The notes under the pieces were generated by a model that was given only the letters and a program-made list of their open reading frames with translations, ran no database searches and was not told where the DNA came from. The position numbers and the translations under genes were made by a program. Shown here in pieces: positions 22,861 through 32,909 of a stretch of 64,000 bases of DNA (positions are counted from its first letter, which is position 1; every line of letters begins with the position of its first letter). Source of the stretch: Nothophaeocryptopus gaeumannii (Eukaryota > Ascomycota > Dothideomycetes > Mycosphaerellales > Mycosphaerellaceae); the NCBI GenBank assembly GCA_031771865.1, contig JASISA010000025.1:2728001-2792000 (forward strand), written 5' to 3'.

Positions 22861-23417
22861 TGTTTGAAATCAGCCTCGTTACTCGTGACGATATCGAAGA
22901 CAAGAAGCTGTTCCAAGGCCATCGTACTTTGGCAGCACTCTTGTACGGGTCTCAGCAATGACTTAGGAGATGTGGCGGTTTCTGCGACGTATCTAGATGC
23001 TGCAAACTCCTCCATAGGATATAATTGCGAAGCGTGTCCTCTTTCTAGCGTAAGTTCGTGGCTGCCATGCTCTGTCTGAGCAGTTCCAAAATGGAGGCGC
23101 ATCGTCGCAGCCAGGGGTAGTCGTCCCTCACACAGGTACAGTCCAAGAGCCAGTTCCAAGAGCTGAGGTGGGCTGACCAGTGCGTTATTCGACGCTCCCT
23201 TCCGTGGTTTTGGCAGTAGCAGAGTTTGGTGGCTGCTTGAGGCGGCGGGAAGATTGCACTGGAAGCGCTTGGCGGTCTTGGCTACGAAAGCCACGAGACA
23301 AAGTCAAAGGATCATATGGAAACAGATCTGTAAGTTCATATCAGTCTTTATGCATCTTTGCAAGTCCACGCCAGACTCCTCGTTAAAGTGATGCAAATTC
23401 TTCGTGATACTCTGTCG
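22861..23417. other. intergenic, no gene seen
   Basis: About 560 bp holding the upstream region of the Thr-rich gene and 3-prime flank of the DUF3431 gene. A 173-codon minus frame crosses it but overlaps the first exon of the Thr-rich gene out of frame and has no domain-like text. Confidence 0.45.
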
Positions 23418-24638
23418 TTAAAATGTCCAACTCTGTTTTCCTCCACGACCAAAGCCAAAGCCCCATCCATTGTCTTTCCCATACACAGTGCTGTAACACT
23501 CGTCCTGGCCCATGCAATCGACAGCATCCCTCCCAAAGATGATGTGCCACATATACTCCAGCACTCGTCCAAGCGTATCGTCATCGATCTCGCTCTTTTC
23601 GATGTAATTCAGATACCGCTCATACTCGCTTTTTGATCTCGCCAAAACCTTCTCCTTGGATACTGCAAATTGGGCACAGCATGGCGTCGCAACGATCGGA
23701 ACTTGTTCCCTCACTTCTTCCACCATGAGGTTGAAGAAGTCGCCGTACACTTCTGGGTACGCAACTTCCGCGTGCTTCTCCGGATCAGGCGGCTCGCGGT
23801 TCAAGTGGTACTCATCCGGACATCCTGGAGAACTCATGCACCGCAGGTTGGCATATCCTCTCTCCCGTACAACATCAAAGCGCAAGTTGTTGAGCATAGT
23901 GACTGCATCATATCCCGGCGCATCGTTGTGCCAAGCAACTGGCCATCCGTCTCGGTGCGCGTGGAGAAAGACTGCAATGTCAGGAAAGTTGTCGTAATGT
24001 TCAACAATGTATGTCAGATATGGCGTGGACTCCTTGGCTTTATTGACTTTCGTTTTGTGCCCAGTTGGGGAAGTCTCGTTTAACCCCAGATCAACCAGGT
24101 AGATGGCGTTATTCCAGTCGGGCAGCTCTTGAGCAACCCAGTCTGTGTCCTCCGACGACAATCTACCCATCACGATCGTCTTTCGCAGCTCAGTCACTGT
24201 GGGTGAAGGAGGAGAGGAAGATGAGGAAGATGTAGATCTCGATGGAGGCAGGCCAAAAGCTTTCTCTGGCGCCGCGTCTGGCGTATCCGTGCCCTCGATG
24301 AAAGTGTTCTCGTCCACAGCGCTACTCGTCACCCTATCCGCTTCCTCCTGCATGGTCTCCACGGCGTCCAGACTTGTCGGCGCATCAGCTTCTGGTAGGT
24401 CATATGGTATTCCTGCCTCTGGAGCTCCGAGCTGCGTGATCGATGGGGCTACTTGCACCTCATCTTGGGGCCGGTATGGTACCTTCTGGTAGTGCTCTTC
24501 GACGTGCACCTCTGGCATTGATTTGAACAGCTCATGGTACCGCCTATCAACGTCCATACGGCTCAAAATGAAGAGCGAGATGATCAGTAGAAATCCTGCT
24601 CCAGCAATGCGAATCCATTGCCTCGAAGGGAGCAGCAT
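23418..24638 (-). CDS. DUF3431 type II membrane protein
   Basis: A single exon of 406 residues. The N-terminus has a short basic lead (MLLPSRQWIRI) and a signal-anchor segment (AGAGFLLIISLFILS, about residues 13-27), predicting type II topology with a lumenal C-terminus. Residues 30-150 are a low-complexity stalk. The rest is the DUF3431 domain: IAVFLHAHRDGWPVAWHNDA, the ANLRCMSSPGCPDE block, VPIVATPCCAQFAVSKEKVL and EYMWHIIFGRDAVDC. This arrangement is shared by fungal DUF3431 proteins and resembles Golgi glycosyltransferase-type layout, although activity is unproven. Conserved His/Asp/Cys residues are intact. The gene is upstream of, and in the same direction as, the Thr-rich gene. Confidence 0.85.
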   Translation of the reverse strand: MLLPSRQWIRIAGAGFLLIISLFILSRMDVDRRYHELFKSMPEVHVEEHYQKVPYRPQDEVQVAPSITQLGAPEAGIPYDLPEADAPTSLDAVETMQEEADRVTSSAVDENTFIEGTDTPDAAPEKAFGLPPSRSTSSSSSSPPSPTVTELRKTIVMGRLSSEDTDWVAQELPDWNNAIYLVDLGLNETSPTGHKTKVNKAKESTPYLTYIVEHYDNFPDIAVFLHAHRDGWPVAWHNDAPGYDAVTMLNNLRFDVVRERGYANLRCMSSPGCPDEYHLNREPPDPEKHAEVAYPEVYGDFFNLMVEEVREQVPIVATPCCAQFAVSKEKVLARSKSEYERYLNYIEKSEIDDDTLGRVLEYMWHIIFGRDAVDCMGQDECYSTVYGKDNGWGFGFGRGGKQSWTF

Positions 24639-25171
24639 CTTCCCGTCACATCCGCTTCACGAGTCCAGCTCTTTTTCGGCTCCTGCGCATCGTCGTGCAG
24701 CACCGCGGGATTTGAGAGAGAACAAAAGCGAAGAAGAGCACATTGTGAGACACGCGTACAGAGTACTCACCGAGGACGAGGGTATCAGGGGATAGTGAAA
24801 GGGCAGACGTTATCGTCGGCCGATCTGTCGCCCGCATCGCAACCGAATTGCAGCCACACGTGGTGTCTGGATGGCGGCACAGAGTGGGCGTTCATCGCGT
24901 CCTTTTCCTGCAAAGGCGATGTCGAGCGGGAAGGCTTCGTCAGCTTGGCGGATGGCTTATAAAATGAGAGCCGCCATGCCGTTTTTAATCCTTGCCCATT
25001 GGAGCGATCGGTCCGTGCTTCTACTCACCGCCAACCTCTCAATTTCGGTTTGGAGTCGATGTCTTCTTTTTAAACACGACAACCGTATTTTTGCTGTCAC
25101 TCGTACATGTCTACGGTCAATGGCCAAGGTGCCCTGTGGAGACTCTCAGCTTGAGTGGCACTTCTGCGTAG
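24639..25171. other. intergenic, no gene seen
   Basis: About 530 bp: promoter side of the DUF3431 gene and 3-prime flank of the SLATT-like gene. Only short frames. Confidence 0.5.
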
Positions 25172-26289
25172 TTAGGACGCCTGTTTCACCGCTATGAACT
25201 TGTCGAACCACTTGAAACGGAACCATCTCGGAGAGCCGCAGCGAAATGACGACGCGAACCGCCAAGAGGACGACAGGTCATCAGTAGAAGAAGCTGTTGC
25301 GGATTCGCATCCGAACGTGAATCCCTTGAAGACAGGAAGATGCGAACAGACAGTCGAGACAGAGCGCCGCCGAGGTCCAGTCGCGTTTGACATTTCGGTC
25401 TCAATCGATGGCGACCTCCCTACTTCCATGATGGGTCTGATTGTTGGCGAAGTAGTCAAACTGCCTTGGGAAGATATCGAAGCCTTTCGGGTCGATGGTC
25501 CATGAATCTCGCCTCTTCGAATCTCCACGAACCGCGTTTTCAGGTTCTCAATGTCGTGTGGGTATACGCCGGGCACAGTACCAACTCGCCAATATAAGTC
25601 CTCTGCCTGTCTCTGAAGGTGCCAAAATGCATCGCGTTCCTGCAGGGTATCAATCAGTGTGGGCATTACTAGCAGTTGCAGCTGACCTTCTGAATGCGAC
25701 TCAGTACTCCTGCTCCTTTCATGTAACCCACGAAGACCGCGATGATGATACTGATGAATCCGAGAATGCCTATGACGGCGCGAAGGTCGGCTTTGAACAT
25801 CGACAGTAAGATGAAAGTGGCCGAAAGCAATGTCTGACCCAGTAGGCTTATGAGGATCGCGTGGTCTAGCCTGGTCCAAGAAGTTGCTGCATGGACGTAG
25901 GCTGCCTTGATGTCGTGGTAGATCCCGACTTCCTCTTCCAATGTGTCCGACTTGGATAGTATTTCCTTGACTGGCTTCATGCCCATGAGCAAGTAGAACG
26001 CGTTGGGCTGCAGTCGTTGCTCAAGGTCATCGCCAATGGCAAGAACGCTCTTGCTGATGTTGGCGACGTTGACTCTCTTCTCAGCTGCTGATATATCTGG
26101 CGGTTTCGGCCAGCTGTTATGAGCCTCTCGCAACGTTGTTGCTGACTTCGACTTGATAGGGATTGTGTTCTGATGGTAGATGGATAGAGTAGTGAGCTTA
26201 GGTCCGGAAGTTGTTGCGCTACCATCGTTTTGTTTCGCAAGAAGGGCCGGGTCGAGAAGGAGAGGGTTCCTCTTAGTCGTGGAACCCAT
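25172..26289 (-). CDS. SLATT-like two-transmembrane protein (fungal SLATT type)
   Basis: Exons 26289-25687 and 25639-25172 (47-nt intron GTCAGC...CTGCAG) encode 356 residues. After a ~100-residue N-terminal region comes a helical lead (EEEVGIYHDIKAAYVHAATS). It is followed by two hydrophobic segments, ILISLLGQTLLSATFILLSM and AVIGILGFISIIIAVFVGYM, and then KGAGVLSRIQKERDAFWHLQ. This order (two TM helices with a small-residue turn, then a G-x-G and a long amphipathic helix) matches the fungal version of the SMODS/SLOG-associating two-TM effector domain. In bacteria SLATT proteins are predicted pore-forming effectors of defence systems; fungal ones are uncharacterised. The C-terminal 150 residues are Ser/Arg-rich. 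It lies one gene away from a HET-domain gene. The ATG at 26289 is preferred, as upstream frame text is not protein-like. Confidence 0.65.
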
Positions 26290-26818
26290 GAACCATACAT
26301 GTAGATGGATATGACTCTTGGATGGATGGACGAAAATGATTCTCGCTATGTGCCACCTGCCGTGCTTCAGGACGGCTCTTGCCCCACTTGCAGCTAAGCG
26401 TTGCGAGGGAACATCGATGAGTGAACGAGGACGAGACATTCGTGAATGCCCACATGGGACGATTGGCACTTGTACATGGTGCACTGAAATATACTGTACG
26501 CGATATCTTATCTCTACATTCGTGTTGGGCCAGGCCAACCCCCACCGTCATCATATTGACCCAGCGCCCATGCAAGGCCCGCCCGTGTTGGCTTGCTCGG
26601 TATCTCTACAGCTCTTTTCTGTAGATTGACCGTCATCTTCCTGGCTGATGCTGTGAGCTCGGCGGGATAATGGCTTGAGAGGATGTGTCTTGCTCTTGCA
26701 CAAGCTCTTGTACAAGCAATAGAGCTCACACGCTTCGTCTCATGCCTTGGCCCAAGTGACTTCTTCAGGTTCGTCTTCTGATTGAGATGCAAGTAGCATC
26801 CTCAGATGTCTCCTCCTC
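26290..26818. other. intergenic, no gene seen
   Basis: About 530 bp; promoter of the SLATT-like gene and 3-prime flank of the ribosomal protein gene. No coding-like frame. Confidence 0.5.
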
Positions 26819-27466
26819 TCAAGCGTCCTGACCCCACAGCTTCTTCCTCTCTGACCGAGCGATTCTTGCCTCTGTCTTCCGCCTGCCCCAACGGCCCTTC
26901 ACTTGTTCCAGCGCTGCCTTGTTCTCCTTCGCGACCTCCGGTGCTGTCACGCATAAGCTTACGAAGAATTGCGAGCAATTGAATTTCTCCGCCAGCTTCA
27001 ACCGTGACCAATATCTTGGATCTTCGGTCCTTAACCTCCGTATCTCATCAATCTCAGCTTGAGTAACATGGTACTTCTTCTCGTATGGCTCCCGCACTGG
27101 CTTCAGATCCTCAGCTTTTATTTGTGCTTTTGCTCTTTGCGCTGCTATTGCAGCAAGGATAGACGTTGGTTTCTTCGGGGTTTCCTCTGTCGCTTCGACA
27201 TGCAGTTTTCTTCGGGGATCGGTTTTCGGTAGGAATTTGATAGGTGTGTGGTATACATTAGGCGCGCTGGGCGGAGGATTGAAGATGATGTGGTCTTGTG
27301 TTTCTGTCGTTGATGGCGCAAAGGAAGGATCTTGCTTCACGCGAAGCATCTTTCGCGTTCGTCGATATGTTGCTGCATTGCGGCGGCATGTTCTGCATAC
27401 AAAGTTCGCTGCATCTGATGAGACGGTTGATGGTCGTATTGACTGTGAAAGAAGAGAGGTCGCCAT
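26819..27466 (-). CDS. MRPL20: mitochondrial large-subunit ribosomal protein mL58 (MRPL20)
   Basis: A single exon, 215 residues from the ATG at 27466 (an earlier in-frame ATG at 27541 would add 25 residues of no clear targeting character). The family block is clear: RRTRKMLRVKQDPSF, then IIFNPPPSAPNVYHTPIKFL and PKTDPRRKL. In the second half RYWSRLKLAEKFNCSQFFVS is followed by a basic C-terminal helix (KGRWGRRKTEARIARSERKK). The start MATSLLSQSIRPSTV is Ser/Arg-rich without acids, fitting a matrix targeting peptide. The product is a fungal-specific component of the mitochondrial large ribosomal subunit. It diverges from the HET gene across 277 bp. Confidence 0.9.
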   Translation of the reverse strand: MATSLLSQSIRPSTVSSDAANFVCRTCRRNAATYRRTRKMLRVKQDPSFAPSTTETQDHIIFNPPPSAPNVYHTPIKFLPKTDPRRKLHVEATEETPKKPTSILAAIAAQRAKAQIKAEDLKPVREPYEKKYHVTQAEIDEIRRLRTEDPRYWSRLKLAEKFNCSQFFVSLCVTAPEVAKENKAALEQVKGRWGRRKTEARIARSERKKLWGQDA

Positions 27467-27743
27467 TGAAGTGGTCGTGTAATGTTGCTGGAGATCTGGT
27501 CCATTGAAAGGAGTCGAGACGAGAAATCCGCGATGCCGCAATTAAGCTTTCCGGCCATGCGTTGATGCCTGAGGCTTGATACACAGCGCTGACACCTTCG
27601 CCTTCCCATTCTCTTCTCTCCCATCGACTTGGAGACCAAAGATATGCCAAATCATTGGAATTTGGGTCTCATGATAACGTTAACTTGCGTCTCGGGTCTT
27701 GGGGTATGATCCAAGGAGAGTCAATCCGAAGCGATGGAGCGCA
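27467..27743. promoter_or_regulatory. divergent promoter, mL58 / HET gene
   Basis: 277 bp separate the two ATGs. Pairing of a constitutive mitochondrial ribosomal gene with a HET gene across so short a gap suggests shared chromatin control; inferred only from geometry. Confidence 0.4.
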
Positions 27744-29609
27744 ATGTTCGAGGCTGGCATCATACATGGGCAGGACAGGATGCCACAAGACGTTGGCAGT
27801 GCCGTCTACGAAGATGTGCCAATCTCGTCGGATGGCCGAGAGACGCGCATTTTGTGTCTTGAAGCTCGTGAAGGCGATGAAGATTCAGCTGTCAAAGGGA
27901 GTCTCCAGAAGCTTTGCCTGCATGAGCCTCTCGAATATGAAGCACTCTCATACCGTTGGGGTGACATCAGTGATTTGAAGACAATTGAGATCAATGGCCA
28001 TCCAATGCAGATCACAGGCAACCTCGAGGCTGCACTACGACACTTACGACACCGGGAAGATGTCAAGACTATCTGGGTCGACGCAATCTGTATCAATCAG
28101 CAAGACGTGAACGAGCGCAGTCGGCAAGTGGCGATCATGCATGAGATCTATCTCAAGGCTCTCCGGACTGTCTGCTGGCTGGGAAAAGCTGAAGAGGACG
28201 GTGATGTTGCTCTGGAGTTCTTGAGATGGTATGCTGGACGCAAAGCGCTCATGCACTCTTCGGACGTGGACGGCCATCACAAGGACTACGAGCAGAGAGG
28301 ATGGCTTGCTGTTGCTCACCTTATGAAGCGGCCTTACTGGTCCCGGCTGTGGGTCATGCAAGAAGTAGCGCTCTCTCCAAATCCTCCCCGGGTTGTGTGT
28401 GGCAAAACCTACCTGTTTTGGGACATGATGGTCTCTGCTCTAAAGGATAGTGAGTTTGCTTACTACATCACGAGACTGGACCGGGTTCGAGGCAAAACTC
28501 GCAAGACTGTATGGAAAGCTGCCAAAGAGCAGGTGAACTCTCCAAGCTCGCGGTGGACTGGAGGTCATGTCATCTTCCTGCTCTCCCACTCTGCTGGCTT
28601 CTACACTACCGAACCACGAGACAGAGTCTATGCGCTCTATGGTCTATTGAAGGCTTCAGAGGTCGTCGACTTCCAGCCAGACTATTCCAAAAGTGTAGCT
28701 GAGGTATACATGCAGGTTACTGAACTGGCCTTGAGCATGAAAGGTGGCCTCGATATCTTGGAGCTCCGCCCACATGATCAGGATCCTGACCTACCGTCTT
28801 GGGTTCTCGACTTATCAAAGCAGCCTTCCGCATCTTATTCGCACCCTAGGCGCGATACGCCAATATGGCAGAAACCGAATGAAGGCGTTCCCTTGGCAAT
28901 GCCACCAGCGGTAGATCGGCAAGTGAAAGTCCTGCACACCGCCGGTGTTGTGGTAGACCGAGTACAGGCACTGCACCCCATACCTCCTTGCCTCGTCAGC
29001 GTTCTTCTACGCAGTATCGAGGATCACATGGAACCTACTCAGGGCAATGACCTTCTGACCATCGATTCAGCTGCCACTACTTACTGGCAAAGCTTCGATT
29101 CCAAGCAGCATTCCCCTGTCTTGTGCCGAAGATCGATGCAATGGCTGTTCGACTTTCAGAAGATTGTCGAATATCTGTGCAAAGATCGCAACCCGTCTTT
29201 GACATGGTATCCGCGAGCGTACGACTGGAAGCAGATGCTCAACGAAGCCAGCCATTGCGATGACACCTCAACCGAAACGGCGACGCCTGACCGCTATACT
29301 TCGTCTCTGGCGCCTACTCTGCGCTCACTCAGTTTGATGCTCCATGGTCGGTGCTGCTTCGTCTCAAAGTCTGGAATGCTTGGGGTCGGCCAGGTGGGTG
29401 TCATGCCAGGCGACCTGATCGTAGCATTTCAATCTACAAAACGACTACATGTTCTCAAGACAGAGAACGACCATTTTCGATACCGCGGCGCTACTGTCTT
29501 AGTCCCACCTGAGGGTGAGAAGGGGCGGGAGATTGCTGATGCGCATGCACGAAGACTGGTATGTGTGCGTGAGAGTGATTCTGACGATGAGTTCTTCGAT
29601 ATTCGATGA
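27744..29609 (+). CDS. HET-domain (heterokaryon incompatibility) protein
   Basis: A single exon of 621 residues from the first ATG (27744); the frame is open 15 codons further upstream but without ATG. The HET domain covers about residues 20-200 with all its blocks: the IRLL-like strand as TRILCLEAREGD, EYEALSYRWGD, NLEAALRHLRH, TIWVDAICINQQDVNERSRQ, VAIMHEIYLKA, VCWLGK, and later RPYWSRLWVMQEVALSPNPP and EPRDRVYALYGLL. HET domains are related to the TIR fold and trigger growth arrest or cell death after allorecognition. The C-terminal half has no added NACHT, ankyrin or WD repeats, so any partner would have to be encoded separately. The het-c homologue lies 20 kb downstream. In Neurospora the HET protein PIN-C works with HET-C; whether this pair interacts is unknown. 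Confidence 0.92.
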   Translation: MFEAGIIHGQDRMPQDVGSAVYEDVPISSDGRETRILCLEAREGDEDSAVKGSLQKLCLHEPLEYEALSYRWGDISDLKTIEINGHPMQITGNLEAALRHLRHREDVKTIWVDAICINQQDVNERSRQVAIMHEIYLKALRTVCWLGKAEEDGDVALEFLRWYAGRKALMHSSDVDGHHKDYEQRGWLAVAHLMKRPYWSRLWVMQEVALSPNPPRVVCGKTYLFWDMMVSALKDSEFAYYITRLDRVRGKTRKTVWKAAKEQVNSPSSRWTGGHVIFLLSHSAGFYTTEPRDRVYALYGLLKASEVVDFQPDYSKSVAEVYMQVTELALSMKGGLDILELRPHDQDPDLPSWVLDLSKQPSASYSHPRRDTPIWQKPNEGVPLAMPPAVDRQVKVLHTAGVVVDRVQALHPIPPCLVSVLLRSIEDHMEPTQGNDLLTIDSAATTYWQSFDSKQHSPVLCRRSMQWLFDFQKIVEYLCKDRNPSLTWYPRAYDWKQMLNEASHCDDTSTETATPDRYTSSLAPTLRSLSLMLHGRCCFVSKSGMLGVGQVGVMPGDLIVAFQSTKRLHVLKTENDHFRYRGATVLVPPEGEKGREIADAHARRLVCVRESDSDDEFFDIR

Positions 29610-29784
29610 GCTATGATACACAGCAACGTCTCTCAGCAATCACGTTGGACGCCCAGAGGGCTTAGGTAACCTCCAACTCATGCGTAGCCTCGCCATACCA
29701 GCTCACCACTTTCTCGTGGCATCCCACCGTGGACGATTGCTCGTGTCCCGACAGTCGCGGAGACCGGCACCTATTGCGGAGCCC

Positions 29785-30439
29785 TCAACGTCCTCGGCGG
29801 TGATTGAAGGTTACTTCCCATTCTCTGATCGTGTACCAGAAAATTTTCAGTACCTTTGCACAATCCGCCCATGGCTTACCACGGAACTCAGCGGCGATCT
29901 GAGTTGACCCGTTCACGATCTTTGGCTCCCACGAGTCGTATTCCATGTCTTCGAAGTCGTAAGGCCATAGCCTGCGCTCCCAAACCAGGCGAAACCACTG
30001 CTCAAGTCCGTTCCACAATTTTCCGCCGGGACAGATGTCAAGACTACAATCGGGCTTGCCGTCGGAGTCGCGGCCGATGTGTCTGGCAGCCATATTCGCC
30101 CAAGCTACCAAGAGATCCGACTTTCCATCGTCTACGACAATGATGAAGTAGTGCATGCCAAAGTAGAGCTCTTTAGACTCCTCGCGAAGTTGGCGGCAGG
30201 TCTGCATGATTCCTGGAATCTGGAGACCGTTCTCGCCATTGCTCTTGAGCTCGACAATATCGTCCTCGTTGGTGCCGTCTGGGGAGAGGGAGAGCTCGTA
30301 TATGTAGTTCCTCAGCTCCGCCGGCAGTTTGAAGAGTTTGCAAGGCGGCGGCAGCTGCGCGCTTTCAGTCTCAGCGCTATTCAAGAACCGAGGGCGTATC
30401 TACAGTGGTGTCCACGGGCTTGGACGCTGCTGGCGCCAT
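29785..30439 (-). CDS. 2EXR-domain protein with short first exon
   Basis: The long frame below 30384 has no ATG start. An ATG at 30439 opens MAPAASKPVDTT and can be joined by a 49-nt intron (30403-30355, GTAGAT...GCGCAG, CTGAG branch-like element, phase 0) to LPPPCKLFKLPAELRNYIYE, giving 201 residues. Without splicing, the first frame stops at a TAG at 30379-30377, so the alternative is a one-base frameshift. The rest shows ICQ-type blocks: PGIMQTCRQLREESKELYF and LYFGMHYFIIVVDDGKSDLL. The FKLPAELRNYIYELSL and TCRQLREE halves define 2EXR. Function unknown. Its neighbour on the same strand, 30665-31252, belongs to the same family. Confidence 0.68.
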
Positions 30440-30664
30440 GAGCGTCACGCTGTTCGGTGTGGTTGCACAACGGGTGAGGGATGAGAGGCGAGATGATTGC
30501 AAGAAAGAAGAAGGAAATAGGAATTTGGAATGTCAAGTGCAAAGTCGTTGCATCATGATCTCAGGCAGCATATCAAAAAGAGAAAGAACGCGTCCAGATG
30601 CCCCTGCCCACTCAACGTCTGCGTTCACTTCAGAACTGTGAAGGAGCGCCTTCCTGACTTCCAC

Positions 30665-31252
30665 TCACATCCTTCGCAATAGATAGCCCAAGTACGACTC
30701 GTGGTTGTACTTCACCAGCCATTCCGTCTTCTCCTTCACTTCCATTTGAGCGCGCCTCTGAGCGAGATAATCCTTACCAGCTTCGCTTCTGATCTGAGTG
30801 CACGTCTGCAGCAGCGCAGGCACCTCCTCCTGAATTCCGTCCAGCGTTTTCCTCGAGTCGCTATCGTCGCACTCCTCGATGGCTTCCAAGTAGTGCTCGT
30901 AGATGAGCTTTCGTACCTTCACTGGGAGACTTAAGAAGGGTCGGGTCTGTTTGGGCTGGAGGGTATCAGCGTAAGGGCCGATGAAGGTGCGCAAGGTACT
31001 GACCTTGGAGACGGTGGGCTCAGCGGCCGGCAACTTGAGAGATTTGAGGGGGCAACTGAGGTCGAGATAGGGCAGCCTTTGCTTAAGGAGGTCCATCTTG
31101 AAGTGGTATTCTTCAGCGGACAGCATTGTGGAGGATGATGGTGAAGATGATGTTGTTGTCGTGGTTGTTCGTGTTGTGTTTGAAAAGCTGAACTTATTGA
31201 TCAGGACTCCGCGTGGTATTTCCAACGGCTTTGACATCACTTCATGCAGCAT
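30665..31252 (-). CDS. 2EXR-like small fungal protein
   Basis: A single exon, up to 195 residues from the ATG at 31252. An internal ATG at 31126 (MLSAEEYHFKMDLL) follows a Thr/Ser homopolymer tract and may be the real start. The family elements are RPFLSLPVKVRKLIYEHYLE (degenerate LPxEVRxxIY) and VPALLQTCTQIRSEAGKDYL (TCxQIRxEA). The protein ends shortly after with a basic helical tail. It is shorter than the other family copies in the window and may be a reduced paralogue of the adjacent 29785-30439 gene. Function unknown. Confidence 0.65.
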   Translation of the reverse strand: MLHEVMSKPLEIPRGVLINKFSFSNTTRTTTTTTSSSPSSSTMLSAEEYHFKMDLLKQRLPYLDLSCPLKSLKLPAAEPTVSKVSTLRTFIGPYADTLQPKQTRPFLSLPVKVRKLIYEHYLEAIEECDDSDSRKTLDGIQEEVPALLQTCTQIRSEAGKDYLAQRRAQMEVKEKTEWLVKYNHESYLGYLLRRM

Positions 31253-31319
31253 GTGAAAACAGGAACGGAAGGAGCGGGATTTGGAACGGCAGATTCAATT
31301 AGACTAGCAACCTCACTTT

Positions 31320-32402
31320 CTATCCTATCCTCACACCCGCTTGCCCCTCTCCCTCCCTCCTTCTCCTGTCCAAAATCTGCCCAATCGCCCCTCTCACCTC
31401 CGGATCATTCCGCACAGTATTCTGCACCAACCACTCTTTCAGCACAGCTTTCAACTCTCTTGCACTGCTCTGCTCCTGCACAAACGGCGTCAACTCCAAT
31501 CCCATGAATCGTCCAACCTCCTGATCCGTAGCCTTTACTAACGCATCCACTTTATCGAGCTGCTGAGGCGAGACATTCGGTCCATCTTCCGTCGCGGCGA
31601 CTTTTGGGTCTTGTAAGAGTGGTCCGAGTTGCGACATAGCGATGAAGAATGTTACTGTGAGTTTGCGGAGGAGGGTGATTAGTTGGAAAGGGAGGTAGCC
31701 TTGTCGGAGACCTGTCGCTGTCAAGGCCGGGTTTACGATCTTGGTCAGGATGGCCGGGAATGTTGGTCGAGTTGCCATGTGGAGCTCGGTGATGAAAAGG
31801 GAGGCCATAACAAAATATCGCCAGAACATTCCTTGTCTGAGATATCCTAGGACGCCGAGGAGGATGAGAACGGATGCTGAACCGATGTAGTATACAGTCA
31901 GGTTTTGGAGTGCGTGAAAGACGAAGTCTGGGATGGTCTTCGAATTTTGCCAGGTCAGGATCTCTGGGCCGAATCGATCATACGCAAACCTCCGAGCGGG
32001 ATCGATAAGAGTGTCTCTCGCAAGTTTGAGTTGAATGTAGATATTCTCGATTTGTGCGCGGTCGCCGCTGGTGGCTTTGTCTGGATGAAACTGAACCGTA
32101 AGCCGTCGAAAGCGGCTCTGAATTGAACGCTCATCTGCGCCATGAGGTACACCGAGTAGTCGATAGAAGTCGCTTGCAAGTTGCAGCTGCCAATCTGCAT
32201 CGTAGATGGTATAGAGGAGGTAAGCAACTATGACAGCAATGTGTATATTCCGTCTGTCTCGTGCAAAGCGAGGTGTTCCAGAGGTAGGCTTTGGATCACC
32301 CGCGCGGATGAAGATGCTATAGAGCGCAGTCTGGACGTAGTCTGTTACCAGGTTTGGCAGGAAGTACCACCCGGCCAGCGATAGGATTTGGTTGGAGGCC
32401 AT
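31320..32402 (-). CDS. membrane-bound J-domain (DnaJ-like) protein
   Basis: A single exon of 360 residues. A hydrophobic N-terminal segment (LSLAGWYFLPNLVTDYVQTA) and a second at about residues 53-66 (IHIAVIVAYLLYTI) come before the J domain (about 78-145), which reads DFYRLLGVPHGADERSIQSR and FRRLTVQFHPDKA with the HPD tripeptide intact, ending RFAYDRFGP. Further hydrophobic helices follow (YYIGSASVLILLGVLGYL, FWRYFVMASLFITELHMA, LTVTFFIAMSQLGPLL), so it is a multi-pass membrane J-protein, probably of the ER. The HPD motif stimulates Hsp70 ATPase. No Gly/Phe or zinc-finger region is present. It diverges from RPA43. Confidence 0.85.
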   Translation of the reverse strand: MASNQILSLAGWYFLPNLVTDYVQTALYSIFIRAGDPKPTSGTPRFARDRRNIHIAVIVAYLLYTIYDADWQLQLASDFYRLLGVPHGADERSIQSRFRRLTVQFHPDKATSGDRAQIENIYIQLKLARDTLIDPARRFAYDRFGPEILTWQNSKTIPDFVFHALQNLTVYYIGSASVLILLGVLGYLRQGMFWRYFVMASLFITELHMATRPTFPAILTKIVNPALTATGLRQGYLPFQLITLLRKLTVTFFIAMSQLGPLLQDPKVAATEDGPNVSPQQLDKVDALVKATDQEVGRFMGLELTPFVQEQSSARELKAVLKEWLVQNTVRNDPEVRGAIGQILDRRRREGEGQAGVRIG

Positions 32403-32909
32403 GGTAGTTGAGATGTCCAGTTGTTAAGTGTTATCGATGCATAGCCGGCCAAAGGATCCAGATTCTCCAGTTTCCAGCGCCTCGAACTGGTTTCAAAACG
32501 ACTGGTCAGGTCTTCGCAGAGTGCTTCAGCTCCTCTGAATCTCTTTGCTCTCTCCAAGGGACGAGTCCGTCGATCAAGATATTCCTTCTTGGCCAGGTCC
32601 TTATTGTCCGAGAGAGGGAAAGTTCAGGTTCGTCTTCACAAGCGCGTTGTTTTCAAAGTGGCTCCTGGTGTTCCAAGGTATCAAAGTTGTTGGTATCGTC
32701 TTTCTTGGAATGTGTCGTCCATGTTAAAGGAGTGGTGTTGATGTTGCAGGGTTGTCCGTTCCAGTTGCTTTGAGCCAGGTGTCGGCTATTGAAGGCCAGA
32801 AGTCGATGTCAGGTGACAAAACTTCTCGCACGGCTCTCAAAAATCCATATTCCGGCTTTCACATGCCATTCCCGCACTGTGTCTGCACCTGCGCAACCTC
32901 CAGGTCATA
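32403..32909. promoter_or_regulatory. divergent promoter region, J-protein / RPA43
   Basis: 507 bp between opposed start codons. No strong TATA. Nothing coding-like. Confidence 0.4.
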
